From Stappia indica (GTDB lineage: Bacteria > Pseudomonadota > Alphaproteobacteria > Rhizobiales > Stappiaceae): a DNA stretch of 64,000 nucleotides. A program made the position numbers and the translations under genes. The first letter of the stretch is position 1. Each line of letters opens with the position of its first letter. The notes beneath the pieces were generated by a model that was not told the DNA's origin, did no database searches, and saw only the letters and a program-made list of their open reading frames with translations. This document shows positions 18,406 through 25,959 of this stretch, piece after piece. The DNA is taken from assembly GCF_001696535.1 (NCBI RefSeq), contig NZ_MBQE01000001.1, positions 1,550,001-1,614,000 of the forward strand, in the 5' to 3' direction.

Positions 18406-19230
18406 ATGGAAGACTGGCGTTCGGACAATCGTCGGCAGGGAAAGCGGCGCGGCGGTTCGAAGGACTATGGTGGGGACGGGGACGAATTCGACGCTGGTTT
18501 CGACCATGGCAAGCGCAACAAACCCGAACGGGGCGGCCGGCGCGACAGTTTCGGCGAAGCCGGTTGGACTGCTCCGGAGCCGGGATTCGTGCCGGAAGAG
18601 CCCTTTGCGTCGGGTGACCGTTTCGGCGGCGACCGGGGTGACCGCGGCCCCCGCGGCGGCGGCGACCGCTTCGGCGGCCCGCGTGAAGGTGGCGGCGACC
18701 GCTTCGGCGGTGGTGGCGACCGCGGCCCGCGTGGCGGCGGTGGTGACCGCTTCGGCGGAGGCGGCGACCGTGGTCCGCGTGGCGGCGGCGGTGGTGACCG
18801 GTTCGGCGGCGGCGGTGATCGCGGACCGCGCGGCGGTGGCGACCGGTTCGGTGGCGGCGATCGCTTCGGCGGTGGCGGCGACCGTGGCCCGCGCGGCGGC
18901 GGTGGTGACCGCTTCGGCGGCGGCGGCGATCGCTTCGGCGGCCCGCGCGAAGGCGGCGACCGCGGCCCGCGTCGCGGACCTCCGGTGGAGCGTGGACCGC
19001 GCCAGACGGGCGTCGTGAAGTTCTTCAAGTCCGACAAGGGCTTCGGCTTCATCATGCCGGACAACGGCGACGCCGATGTCTTCGTGCACATCTCGGCGGT
19101 CGAGCGCTCGGGCCTGACCAGCCTGGACAGCGGCCAGCGCGTCTCGTTCGAGACCGAGCCGGACCGGCACGGCAAGGGCCCGAAGGCGGTCGAGCTGAAG
19201 ATCGAGGAAGGCGGCGACGAGGAGGCGTAA
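18406..19230 (+). CDS. Cold-shock-domain protein with long RGG/GDRFGG disordered tract
   Basis: A 274-residue RNA-binding protein of unusual build. Residues 1-65 are charged and polar. Residues 71-195 are nearly pure Gly/Asp/Arg/Phe/Pro, with nine DRFGG and six DRGPR units. The C-terminal cold-shock domain (about 200-266) has RNP1 KGFGFI (211-216) and RNP2 VFVHIS (225-230). CSD proteins bind single-stranded RNA and act as chaperones; the RGG-type tract resembles those of eukaryotic glycine-rich RNA-binding proteins and would be disordered. ATG 18406 has AAGGTG eight bases upstream; GTG 18400 is an alternative. A terminator follows. Role in cold response or RNA condensates is inference. Confidence 0.88.
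   Translation: MEDWRSDNRRQGKRRGGSKDYGGDGDEFDAGFDHGKRNKPERGGRRDSFGEAGWTAPEPGFVPEEPFASGDRFGGDRGDRGPRGGGDRFGGPREGGGDRFGGGGDRGPRGGGGDRFGGGGDRGPRGGGGGDRFGGGGDRGPRGGGDRFGGGDRFGGGGDRGPRGGGGDRFGGGGDRFGGPREGGDRGPRRGPPVERGPRQTGVVKFFKSDKGFGFIMPDNGDADVFVHISAVERSGLTSLDSGQRVSFETEPDRHGKGPKAVELKIEEGGDEEA
18616..18990 (+). repeat. Coding tandem repeat (GGCGAC-rich) within the cold-shock gene
   Basis: Degenerate in-frame repeats encoding alternating GGGGDRFGG and GGDRGPRGG units, nine and six copies respectively, with variable glycine runs of two to five. Repeat number is likely to vary between strains by slippage. Confidence 0.85.
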
Positions 19231-19305
19231 GCCGCCTCGCACCGACCGTTCCTTTCCGGAGTGTCGCGCCGCAAGGGCTTGCGACATCCGGGCGATGAAT
19301 ATGGC

Positions 19306-19337
19306 GGCGGCCAGCGATGGCCGCCGTCTTTCGTTTT
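19306..19337 (+). terminator. Rho-independent terminator of the cold-shock gene
   Basis: Stem GGCGGCC/GGCCGCC (19306-19312 with 19319-19325), then GTCTTTCGTTTT. It lies 75 bases past the stop. Confidence 0.8.
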
Positions 19338-19442
19338 GCCCGCCCCTCTTTTCCGATACAGGCACCTGTCGCCATCCTGCGGCAGGCGGATCGCCATAGC
19401 GGAAGACTTGCAAGGCGGGCGGCAAGCAGCCATAGACCAGAC

Positions 19443-19964
19443 ATGATCGACATTCGCCCCTTCACTCCTGCCGACACCGATGGAGCCCTCGCCGCCAACG
19501 AGGCGAGCCTGCCGGCGGTCAACAGCCTCACGCCGGACGAGCTGCGCGCGCTGGCTGCCCAGAGCCGCCACACGCTGGTGGCCGTTGGCCCCGACGGGGT
19601 CGTGGGCCTGATGGTCTGCCTCGACGAGACGGCCGACTACGACAGCCGCAACTTCGCCTGGCTGAAGCAGAACCTCGGCCGCTTCTCCTATGTCGACCGC
19701 ATCGCGCTTTCGCCCGCCGCGCGCGGCTCGGGCACTGGCGAGCGCCTCTACCGCGCGTTGCTCGCCCTGTTGGCGGCCGACCCGGACAGGGCGGCCCTGC
19801 CGCTCGCCTGCGAGGTCAACACGCGGCCGGCAAACCCCGGTTCCCTGCGCTTTCACCAGCGGCTCGGCTTTGCGGAAATCGGCGCCAACGACCACGGCGA
19901 CAAGGCGGTTGTCTACCTGGCCCGGGCGGTCGTGCCTGCGGAACAGCAAGGAGTTTCAGCGTGA
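19443..19964 (+). CDS. GNAT-family N-acetyltransferase
   Basis: A 173-residue single-domain GNAT enzyme expected to transfer acetyl from acetyl-CoA to an amine. The acetyl-CoA pyrophosphate-binding motif A is VDRIALSPAARGSGTGERLY (about 84-103), and the C-terminal SLRFHQRLGFAEIG (about 141-154) is motif B-like. It resembles the predicted-acetyltransferase group often found in alphaproteobacteria; substrate unknown. The ATG at 19443 is the first start giving a proper MIDIRPFTPAD N-terminus, though the ribosome-binding site is weak. It overlaps rlmJ by four bases (GTGA), so they form an operon. Confidence 0.85.
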   Translation: MIDIRPFTPADTDGALAANEASLPAVNSLTPDELRALAAQSRHTLVAVGPDGVVGLMVCLDETADYDSRNFAWLKQNLGRFSYVDRIALSPAARGSGTGERLYRALLALLAADPDRAALPLACEVNTRPANPGSLRFHQRLGFAEIGANDHGDKAVVYLARAVVPAEQQGVSA

Positions 19965-20812
19965 ATTATCGGCACGCCTTTCATGCCGGCAATATCGGCG
20001 ACGTGCTCAAGCACGCGACGCTTGCCCGCATCCTCACCTATATGAAGACCAAGGACACGCCGTTCCGGGTGATCGACACCCATGCCGGCCTCGGGCTCTA
20101 CGACCTGACAAAGGGCGATGCCCAGCGCACCGGCGAGTGGAAGCAGGGCATCGGCCGCGTGCTGGAAACCCCGCAACCGCCGAAAGTGGCGGAACTGCTG
20201 GCGCCCTGGCTCGACGTGGTGCGCGAAGTGAATGGCGGCAGCGGCAAGCTGTCGCTTTATCCCGGCTCGCCGCTGCTTGCCCGCAAGCTGATGCGCGAGC
20301 AGGACCGGCTGACGGCGACCGAGCTGCATCCGCTCGATGCAGCCAAGCTCGCCGAGCTCTTCGCCGGCGACTACCACACCAAGGTGATCGAGCTCGACGG
20401 CTGGCACGCGATCAAGAGCTTCGTACCGCCGAAGGAGACCCGCGCGCTCGTCGTCGTCGATCCCGCCTTCGAGGAACCGAACGAGTTCGAACACCTCGCC
20501 TCCGGCCTCTACAAGGCCTGGCGCCGCTTCGGCACCGGCGTCTACATGGCCTGGTATCCGATCAAGGACCGCAAGCTGGTCAAGCGCTTCTACGATGCCA
20601 TGTCGGTGTCCGGCATCACCCGGATCTCGGTCGCCGAACATTTCGCCGGCCGGCCGGCTGCGGACAAGCCGATGGCCGGCAGCGGGCTGATCATGATCAA
20701 TGCCCCCTGGGTGCTGCGCAACGAGCTGCAAACCCTGCTGCCTTGGCTGACCGAAACCCTGCAACAGGGGCGCGGCGCCGAGTGGAAGGTCTTCGACCTG
20801 ACCGGAGAATAG
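19961..20812 (+). CDS. rlmJ: 23S rRNA (adenine(2030)-N6)-methyltransferase
   Basis: A SAM-dependent methyltransferase that methylates A2030 (E. coli numbering) of 23S rRNA before or during assembly. 283 aa, as expected. The N-terminal MNYRHAFHAGNIGDVLKHAT (1-20) is the most diagnostic segment; IDTHAGLGLYDL near 37 is the SAM-binding motif I region. Motif IV, DPPYE in E. coli, reads DPAFE here (D167-E171), so the second Pro is Ala. The GTG start at 19961 has AGGAG eight bases upstream and overlaps the acetyltransferase stop. Confidence 0.9.
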   Translation: MNYRHAFHAGNIGDVLKHATLARILTYMKTKDTPFRVIDTHAGLGLYDLTKGDAQRTGEWKQGIGRVLETPQPPKVAELLAPWLDVVREVNGGSGKLSLYPGSPLLARKLMREQDRLTATELHPLDAAKLAELFAGDYHTKVIELDGWHAIKSFVPPKETRALVVVDPAFEEPNEFEHLASGLYKAWRRFGTGVYMAWYPIKDRKLVKRFYDAMSVSGITRISVAEHFAGRPAADKPMAGSGLIMINAPWVLRNELQTLLPWLTETLQQGRGAEWKVFDLTGE

Positions 20813-20904
20813 GCGCGCGGCGCCGGTCATGCGGGTGCTTGACCGGGACAGCCCGCTGACGCATCGTCCACGGGTCCAGACCTGGCCGCCGAGGAGACCG
20901 CCGC

Positions 20905-21351
20905 ATGACCGACTTTTCCCGCCCGCTTCTGCGCAGCCTGTGCGGCGCTGCCCTCGCTCTCGCGCTGGCCCTGCCGGCGGCCGCCGGCGAACAGCCCTAC
21001 TTCTCCTGGAATGGCGACCCGCGCGTCCCCGAATGCGAGGCCGTGTCCGTGCAAGGCGCGGTCATCGGCCATATCGCCAGCGCCGATCCGGTCTATAGCG
21101 GCGGGCTGAAGATCCGCGAGATGCACCGCATCACCGAGACCGGCTACAAGGTCAACCAGCCGAGCCCCTATGCACGCCGCTATTGCGAGGCGAGGGCGCA
21201 GATGAGCGACGGTCGCGAGCGGCGCGTCTATTATGCGATCATGGAGCACAGCGGCTTCGTCGGCGTCTCCTGGAACCTTCAGGCCTGCGTCGCCGGCGTC
21301 GACCCGTGGCGGGTCTATGACGCGAACTGCCGGACGGTTCGCCCCTACTGA
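20905..21351 (+). CDS. Small exported protein of unknown function
   Basis: 148 residues with a clear Sec signal peptide (about 1-27; LALALPAAAGEQP). The mature part holds four Cys (ECEAV, RYCEAR, LQACVAG and NCRTV), likely two disulfides, and a Tyr/Arg-rich core with MHRITETGYKVN and ARAQMSDGRERRVYYAIMEH. It resembles short periplasmic proteins common in Rhizobiales, but I cannot name the family. GGAG precedes the ATG. It heads a run of three exported-protein genes (with the RNase T2 and the DUF1176/IalB-like gene) separated by 26 bases or overlapping. Confidence 0.7.
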   Translation: MTDFSRPLLRSLCGAALALALALPAAAGEQPYFSWNGDPRVPECEAVSVQGAVIGHIASADPVYSGGLKIREMHRITETGYKVNQPSPYARRYCEARAQMSDGRERRVYYAIMEHSGFVGVSWNLQACVAGVDPWRVYDANCRTVRPY

Positions 21352-21377
21352 GCAGCTCCCGACACGGCAGGACAGGC

Positions 21378-22070
21378 ATGATGCGGCAGACCGCCCCTTG
21401 GCAGCCATGGCGAGGCATCGCCATGATGCGGCTTGCGGCTCTTGGCGTGCTCGCGCTCGTCGCATGCGGGACGATGCCCGGCCGTGCCGACGAGTCCGGC
21501 CGCTTCGACTACTATGTCCTGTCGCTGTCCTGGTCTCCGTCCTATTGCGCCCGGGCCGGACGCTCCGCCGATCCGATGCAGTGCCGGACCACCCGTCCGT
21601 TCCGCTTCGTCCTGCACGGACTTTGGCCGCAATACGAACGCGGCTATCCTGAGTTCTGCCGCAACGATCACGGCCGAGACCTCTCGCACCGCACGGTCGA
21701 CGGCATGCTCGACATTATGCCGAGCCGCGGCCTCGTCCGGCATCAATGGCGCAAGCACGGCAGCTGCAGCGGGCTGGCGCCGGAGGCCTATTTCGACCTC
21801 TCTCGCAAGGCGCTGCAGAAGGTACGGATCCCAGCTGCCTTCAACAATATGGAAGCAGGCGGGCGTGTGGCACCCGATGCGGTCGAAACCGCGTTCCGCC
21901 TCGCCAATCCGGGCCTGCGCGACAATGCCATCGCCGTCACCTGCGAGGCCGGCCGGCTGGCCGAAGTGCGGGTGTGCTTCACCCGCGACCTCCAGTTCCG
22001 CTCCTGCCGCTGGGTCGACCGGCGCGGCTGCACGCAAAGGCAGATCAATGTCCCTGCTCCCGGTCGCTAG
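21378..22070 (+). CDS. Ribonuclease T2 family protein, exported, altered CAS II
   Basis: A periplasmic or lipid-anchored endoribonuclease of the T2 family, 230 residues. Catalytic segment I is FVLHGLWP (77-84, His80); segment II is RHQWRKHGSC (121-130, Lys126 and His127). The usual Glu of segment II (HEWxKHG) is Gln123 here, which may lower activity. Six or more Cys fit the disulfide-rich fold. Two starts are plausible: 21378 (GGCAGGA upstream) and 21423 (GAGG upstream). The later one gives a compact signal with a lipobox-like LVAC, so a lipoprotein is possible. The 3' end overlaps the next gene by 23 bases. Confidence 0.83.
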   Translation: MMRQTAPWQPWRGIAMMRLAALGVLALVACGTMPGRADESGRFDYYVLSLSWSPSYCARAGRSADPMQCRTTRPFRFVLHGLWPQYERGYPEFCRNDHGRDLSHRTVDGMLDIMPSRGLVRHQWRKHGSCSGLAPEAYFDLSRKALQKVRIPAAFNNMEAGGRVAPDAVETAFRLANPGLRDNAIAVTCEAGRLAEVRVCFTRDLQFRSCRWVDRRGCTQRQINVPAPGR

Positions 22071-23118
22071 GCACCGCAAGCTGCGCAAGCCTGTTTCCGC
22101 CCTCGCGGCCGCTCTCGTCTGCCTGCTGGGCGGGTTGTCCTCGCCGCCCGCAAAGGCCGACACTTTCGGCGACTGGCAGCTCGACTGCGCAACGCGCGAA
22201 ACATGCCGGCTGGCGACGCAGGGACGCGAGGAGCTGAGCGGTGAGCCGCTCTTCCTCCTCGCCCTGTCACCGAGCGGCGATGCGCTGGCGCTGGCGCTGG
22301 AACTTGCGGTCGGCGCGCCTCGCCCGGACGATATCCGCGCCATGCAATGGCAGATCGACGGCGACCTCGTCCATGTGCTGCGCCCCGGCGAGTTCGCCCT
22401 GCATGGCGACACCCGCCGCTTCTTCGTCACCGATGCCGCTGCGGGCCGCAAGTTGCTGGCCGCGATGCGCGGCGGCGCGCGCCTGCGCATCTCCTATCTC
22501 GATGCGGTCGCCGAAGCGCATGACGCGGTCTTCTCGCTGGACGGCCTGACGGCAGGACTGGAGGCAATGAGCGGGCAGGTGAGCCTTCCCGCCGCACCGA
22601 AGATCGCCGCCCCCGCCCTTGCCGAGGTTGCTGCCCCTTCGCGCAGCGAAGCAGTGGCGGCCCTTGGCATTCCCTATGCCGTGCTGGAGCGCCACGCCCG
22701 CAGCAGCGACTGCGAGGCAACGGACAGCGCGTCCTTCCGCAATGTCGGCGTTCCCATCGCCGCGCTGGGACAGACGGCCGTGCTCTATGCCATTCCCTGC
22801 ACGGTCTCTGGCAACACGGTGACCTATCGCCTCTACATGCGCGACACCGGCGAAATCGGCGGCATCGAGACGCTGCATTTCGCCCTGTACGACCCGCGCT
22901 TCGGCTGGATCGGAACGGACCTCTTGTCGAATATCCGCTTCGACGATGCGGCCGGCCAGCTGACGGCTGAGTATGTCGGCCCGGGCGACCGCGTGTGCGG
23001 CTATCGCGCCAGTTGGTCCTGGCAGGATCACGCGTTCAGGATGGAGCGGTTCGAGGGCCCGAACGACTGCCGCGACGCCGCAAGGCCGGGCAACTGGGCG
23101 CGCCAGCATCCCCGTTGA
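22048..23118 (+). CDS. Exported DUF1176/IalB-like protein
   Basis: A 356-residue exported protein with a signal peptide (about 1-37, ending SSPPAKA). The mature N-terminus TFGDWQLDCATRETCRLAT (39-57) is the FGDWxLxC start of the invasion-associated locus B group. The middle, with ARLRISYLDAVAE and FSLDGLTAGLEAMSGQV (about 150-180), reads like DUF1176. The C-terminal half carries paired Cys. These families are periplasmic and poorly understood; some IalB proteins affect host-cell entry, which cannot be assumed here. The ATG at 22048 overlaps the RNase T2 gene by 23 bases, so the two are co-translated. Confidence 0.65.
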   Translation: MSLLPVARHRKLRKPVSALAAALVCLLGGLSSPPAKADTFGDWQLDCATRETCRLATQGREELSGEPLFLLALSPSGDALALALELAVGAPRPDDIRAMQWQIDGDLVHVLRPGEFALHGDTRRFFVTDAAAGRKLLAAMRGGARLRISYLDAVAEAHDAVFSLDGLTAGLEAMSGQVSLPAAPKIAAPALAEVAAPSRSEAVAALGIPYAVLERHARSSDCEATDSASFRNVGVPIAALGQTAVLYAIPCTVSGNTVTYRLYMRDTGEIGGIETLHFALYDPRFGWIGTDLLSNIRFDDAAGQLTAEYVGPGDRVCGYRASWSWQDHAFRMERFEGPNDCRDAARPGNWARQHPR

Positions 23119-23129
23119 CGCGAAAAAGC

Positions 23130-23384
23130 TCAGCGGCGCAGCATTCCGTCGATCTTCCGCCGCAGGATGTGGGGCGATGCCTTCAGCGGGTCGGTGACCA
23201 TCGCAAGCACTGGCGTCTGGTCGGAGAACATCTCGTTGACCGCCTGATGGTACCGGCTGAGCGGCACGTCAACGATCTCCGGACGATAGCGGGAGAGGGC
23301 GGGACCGGACACCGCATAGATCGCAGCCGACAGGCAAAGCGCCTTGCAAAACGCTCCGAATGGAGAGTGAAGCGAGAGCAGCAT
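23130..23384 (-). CDS. Small exported protein, unknown
   Basis: An 84-residue protein with a hydrophobic N-terminal segment (about 9-28, FGAFCKALCLSAAIYAVSGP) that may be a signal peptide or anchor. The rest is mildly basic and contains RYRPEIVDVPLSRYHQAVNEMF and ends KIDGMLRR. GGGA sits seven bases before the ATG. It is convergent with the DUF1176/IalB-like gene. No family recognised; coding status is likely but not certain. Confidence 0.5.
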   Translation of the reverse strand: MLLSLHSPFGAFCKALCLSAAIYAVSGPALSRYRPEIVDVPLSRYHQAVNEMFSDQTPVLAMVTDPLKASPHILRRKIDGMLRR

Positions 23385-23691
23385 TTCGGTCCCTGCGGGT
23401 GGCAGACAAGGGAAGAAGAGGCCCTGCAGCCCCGGTTTCCGCCACGCTAGGAACCGCCCTTTAATGAGACCTTACCGGCGCTCCGACAATTCGTATCAAC
23501 AACGCGCTGAAACCTCTGTTGTTTTTCAAGCCGTGGACAGACAACGCAAAACCGCGTTAACCAGAGATCGTCGTTGCCGGAAAATCTGCGGCGACGCCCC
23601 ATCCCTCCGCCCTGCCGCAGGCGCGCCTTGCGACCGGGCTCCCCCGTCCGCTGCACCGTTCCCGCACCACTGCCAAATCGGAGGCTTCCCC
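23385..23691. other. Non-coding gap between two divergent genes
   Basis: 307 bases. It holds TTAA-N7-TTACC at 23461-23476, one base off the CtrA consensus, and an AACAAC/GTTGTT dyad near 23500-23522. Nothing here is strong enough to assign to either neighbour. Confidence 0.4.
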
Positions 23692-24306
23692 GTGCTCGTG
23701 CTTCGCTCTTCCCCGCCCTCGCCCTTTGGCCGCAAGATCAAGATCGCAGCCGCCAGCCTCGGCCTGAAGGATCGCATCAAGGTCGAGATGACCGACACGC
23801 TCGACCCGCAGGATTCGATCCGCGGCCAGAACCCGCTCGGCAAGATCCCCGCGCTGGTGCTCGAGAACGGCAAGGTGCTGTTCGACAGCCGCGTGATCCT
23901 GGACTATCTCGACCATCTCGCCGGCGGCGGGCGGATCATACCGAACGGCGAGGCCCGCTTCGACGCGCTGTGCCTTGCCGCTCTCGCCGATGGCCTGATG
24001 GATGCCGCCCTGCTGCAGGTCTACGAGGCCCGCTTCCGGCCCGAGGAGCGCCGGCACGCTGACTGGCTGGCCTATCAGGCCGAGAAGGTGACCCGCGCGC
24101 TCGCCGTCCTGGAGGCAACCCCGCCGGCAGCGGTACCGGCCGGCGGCATCCCCGATGCCGGCCAGATCGGCGTCGCCTGCGCTCTCGGCTATCTCGACCT
24201 GCGCTTTGGCGGCAGCTGGCGGGCCGACCATCCCAAGCTCGTCGCCTGGCTCGACGCCTTCGAGGCGGCCGTGCCCTCCTTCGCCGAGACGCGCGTCACC
24301 CCCTGA
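23692..24306 (+). CDS. Glutathione S-transferase family protein
   Basis: A 204-residue GST-fold protein: N-terminal thioredoxin-like domain (about 1-80) with SSPPSPFGRKIKIAA at the active-site helix, NPLGKIPALVLENGKVLFDS (about 42-61, glutathione-binding cis-Pro and Ser) and a helical C-terminal domain. Ser at residue 6, 7 or 10 is the probable catalytic residue. The GTG start at 23692 has GGAGG seven bases upstream. Such proteins conjugate or reduce substrates with glutathione; the specific one is unknown. Convergent with the binding-protein gene. Confidence 0.87.
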   Translation: MLVLRSSPPSPFGRKIKIAAASLGLKDRIKVEMTDTLDPQDSIRGQNPLGKIPALVLENGKVLFDSRVILDYLDHLAGGGRIIPNGEARFDALCLAALADGLMDAALLQVYEARFRPEERRHADWLAYQAEKVTRALAVLEATPPAAVPAGGIPDAGQIGVACALGYLDLRFGGSWRADHPKLVAWLDAFEAAVPSFAETRVTP

Positions 24307-24315
24307 AGACGCGCC

Positions 24316-25143
24316 TCAGGCAAGGACAGGGTATCCGAGCGCGGCCGCATGCCGGTCGCGCTCGGCAATGACCCCATAGTCGTCCGCATCGAACGCCGCA
24401 AAACCGTGCAGCGACAGCGCCGTGCGCAGGTCTTGCGGTGCAGCCGCAATCGCCGTAGCCACCGCCTGCCGCAATAGCGGCACGCGCTTGCAATTGGCTT
24501 TCGAAGTGATCATCGGAAGACCCGGCGTCGGAGGCGTCGCCAGCAACACCCGTACGCTGCGCGCGGCCGGTTCATGTGCCTGCGCCAGCCGGTAGCTCAT
24601 CGCGTCGAGCGTCGCCGCATCCGCGTCTCCCGCCGCCACGCTCTTCAGCGCCGCGCGGTGGGATCCGGTCTCCATCACCGACGAAAAGAAGGGCTTCCCT
24701 TCCGCAAGAGGCGCCAGCATGTGCCGCAGCGCCCCTTCCCCCGACTGCGAGCCGGGGTGGTTGAAGGCCAGCCGGCGTCCGCGAAGATCGCCGAGCGAGA
24801 CGGCCGGATCTTCCTCGCGCACCACTACGACCGAGCAGTAGTGACCGGGCGGGCAGCCGAGCAGCCCGTAGTCGGGCGAGCCGATCACGCAGACGCTGTC
24901 GAGGAGATGGCGCACGAGAGGCAGTCCGCAGGTCTGGCCGAGCAGCAGCGTTTGGTCGCGCCAGCCGTCCATCAGCTCGCGCCCGCGCTCCAGCTGCGAG
25001 GGCGCAGACAGACCGAGATCGGCAAGCGCCTCGCGCAGGAGCGACCACAGGCGGTCGGTCTCGCTGCGAACCTCCGGCCAGTCGTACATCGGCAGAAAGG
25101 CGAAGGGCTGAGCATTGTCGAGAGATGGGATGTCGTGGGGCAA
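24316..25143 (-). CDS. PhnD-like phosphate/phosphonate-binding-fold protein without signal peptide
   Basis: A 275-residue protein with the fold pattern of PhnD-type substrate-binding proteins: FAFLPMYDWPEV near the N-terminus, YCSVVVVREEDPAVSLGDLRGRRLAFNHPGSQSG (about 100-135, split by variable linkers) and SHRAALKSVAAGDADAATLDAMSY (about 160-185). Unlike transported solute receptors it has no signal peptide, and no phnC/phnE genes are beside it, so it may be a cytosolic ligand-binding protein. A TTG start at 25143 is chosen because AGAGG lies seven bases upstream; another TTG at 25170 is possible. Ligand unknown. Confidence 0.72.
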   Translation of the reverse strand: MPHDIPSLDNAQPFAFLPMYDWPEVRSETDRLWSLLREALADLGLSAPSQLERGRELMDGWRDQTLLLGQTCGLPLVRHLLDSVCVIGSPDYGLLGCPPGHYCSVVVVREEDPAVSLGDLRGRRLAFNHPGSQSGEGALRHMLAPLAEGKPFFSSVMETGSHRAALKSVAAGDADAATLDAMSYRLAQAHEPAARSVRVLLATPPTPGLPMITSKANCKRVPLLRQAVATAIAAAPQDLRTALSLHGFAAFDADDYGVIAERDRHAAALGYPVLA

Positions 25144-25226
25144 CGGGGAACCTCTTGCAGGGTCCCTCAAGGCTAGAAAGCCTTCATGCGCCTTGCAAGA
25201 CGCCTGGCGACGACAGAGGGGTCGCC

Positions 25227-25261
25227 AAAAAGCGACAAGGGGAGCCGCGATGCGACTCCCC
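25227..25261 (-). terminator. Terminator of the outer-membrane protein gene
   Basis: Stem GGGGAG/CTCCCC (25239-25244 with 25256-25261), with an inner CGC/GCG extension and a minus-strand tail TTGTCGCTTTTT. It begins 27 bases past the stop of the porin-like gene. Confidence 0.7.
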
Positions 25262-25287
25262 CTGGCGTCTGTCCGTCCCGAAAGGGA

Positions 25288-25959
25288 TCAGAACTTGTAG
25301 CTGAGACCGAACCGAACCTGGTTGCTGTCCAGCTTGTTCTTGTAGGTCTGGCCACCCAGACCGAAGTTCGTGTTGCCGTAGTCCTGATACTGGTACTCGA
25401 GGCGAGCGGTCACGTTCTGGGTGACTGCACCCTCGACACCGGCACCTGCCGTCCAGCCGATACGGGCAACGCTGTCCGAAGCACCGTTGGCGGACGCATC
25501 GACGTCGGCGATCGCGAGACCACCGGTACCGTAGACCAGGAAGCGGTCGAAGGCCCAACCGGCGCGCGCACGCACCGTGCTGTTCCAGCTGCTCGAGGTC
25601 TTGTAGTTGACGCCAGCGACGGTACGCGACTTCTCGATGTCGCTCATGCTGAAGTCAGCTTCGGCACCGAGCAGGAAGTTCGGCGTGACCATGTAGTTGT
25701 AACCGGCATGGACACCGCCGGTTACACCACTGTCATTGTTGTTGAATCGACCGGTCACCGCGTTGGTGACGCGATAGTCCGACCAGTTCCAACCGAGATG
25801 CCCACCGAAATAGAACCCCGACCAGTCGAACCGTTCCGCCGGAACCGGGTCCGTGTAGGTGTAGGGCTGTTCGGGCTGCGGAAGGTCGGCCGCGAAAGCC
25901 GGGGCACTCGCCGCAAATGCGGCGGCCGCAGCAAGGCCGGCAGCAGCTAGACGCTTCAT
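25288..25959 (-). CDS. Omp25/Omp31-like outer-membrane beta-barrel protein
   Basis: A 223-residue outer-membrane protein. The signal peptide (1-23, ending APAFA) is followed by a short Pro-rich linker and an eight-strand barrel. Hallmarks: FDWSGFYFGGHLGWNWSDY (44-62), GVTGGVHAGYNYMV near 78, LLGAEADFS, VRARAGWAFDRFLVYGTGGLA near 127, LEYQYQDYG near 190 and a C-terminal aromatic VRFGLSYKF. This is the rhizobial Omp25/31 family, which gives envelope stability. GGAG lies eight bases before the ATG. It has its own promoter region and terminator, so is monocistronic. Confidence 0.9.
   Translation of the reverse strand: MKRLAAAGLAAAAAFAASAPAFAADLPQPEQPYTYTDPVPAERFDWSGFYFGGHLGWNWSDYRVTNAVTGRFNNNDSGVTGGVHAGYNYMVTPNFLLGAEADFSMSDIEKSRTVAGVNYKTSSSWNSTVRARAGWAFDRFLVYGTGGLAIADVDASANGASDSVARIGWTAGAGVEGAVTQNVTARLEYQYQDYGNTNFGLGGQTYKNKLDSNQVRFGLSYKF

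Noticed and set aside
18616-18990. Regular repeats that could suggest a CRISPR or minisatellite array
   Set aside because: The repeats are in frame, degenerate and lack unique spacers; they encode the RGG-type tract of the cold-shock protein.
23461-23476. TTAA-N7-TTACC as a CtrA site
   Set aside because: One mismatch in the second half-site and no clear target promoter; kept only as a remark in the gap entry.
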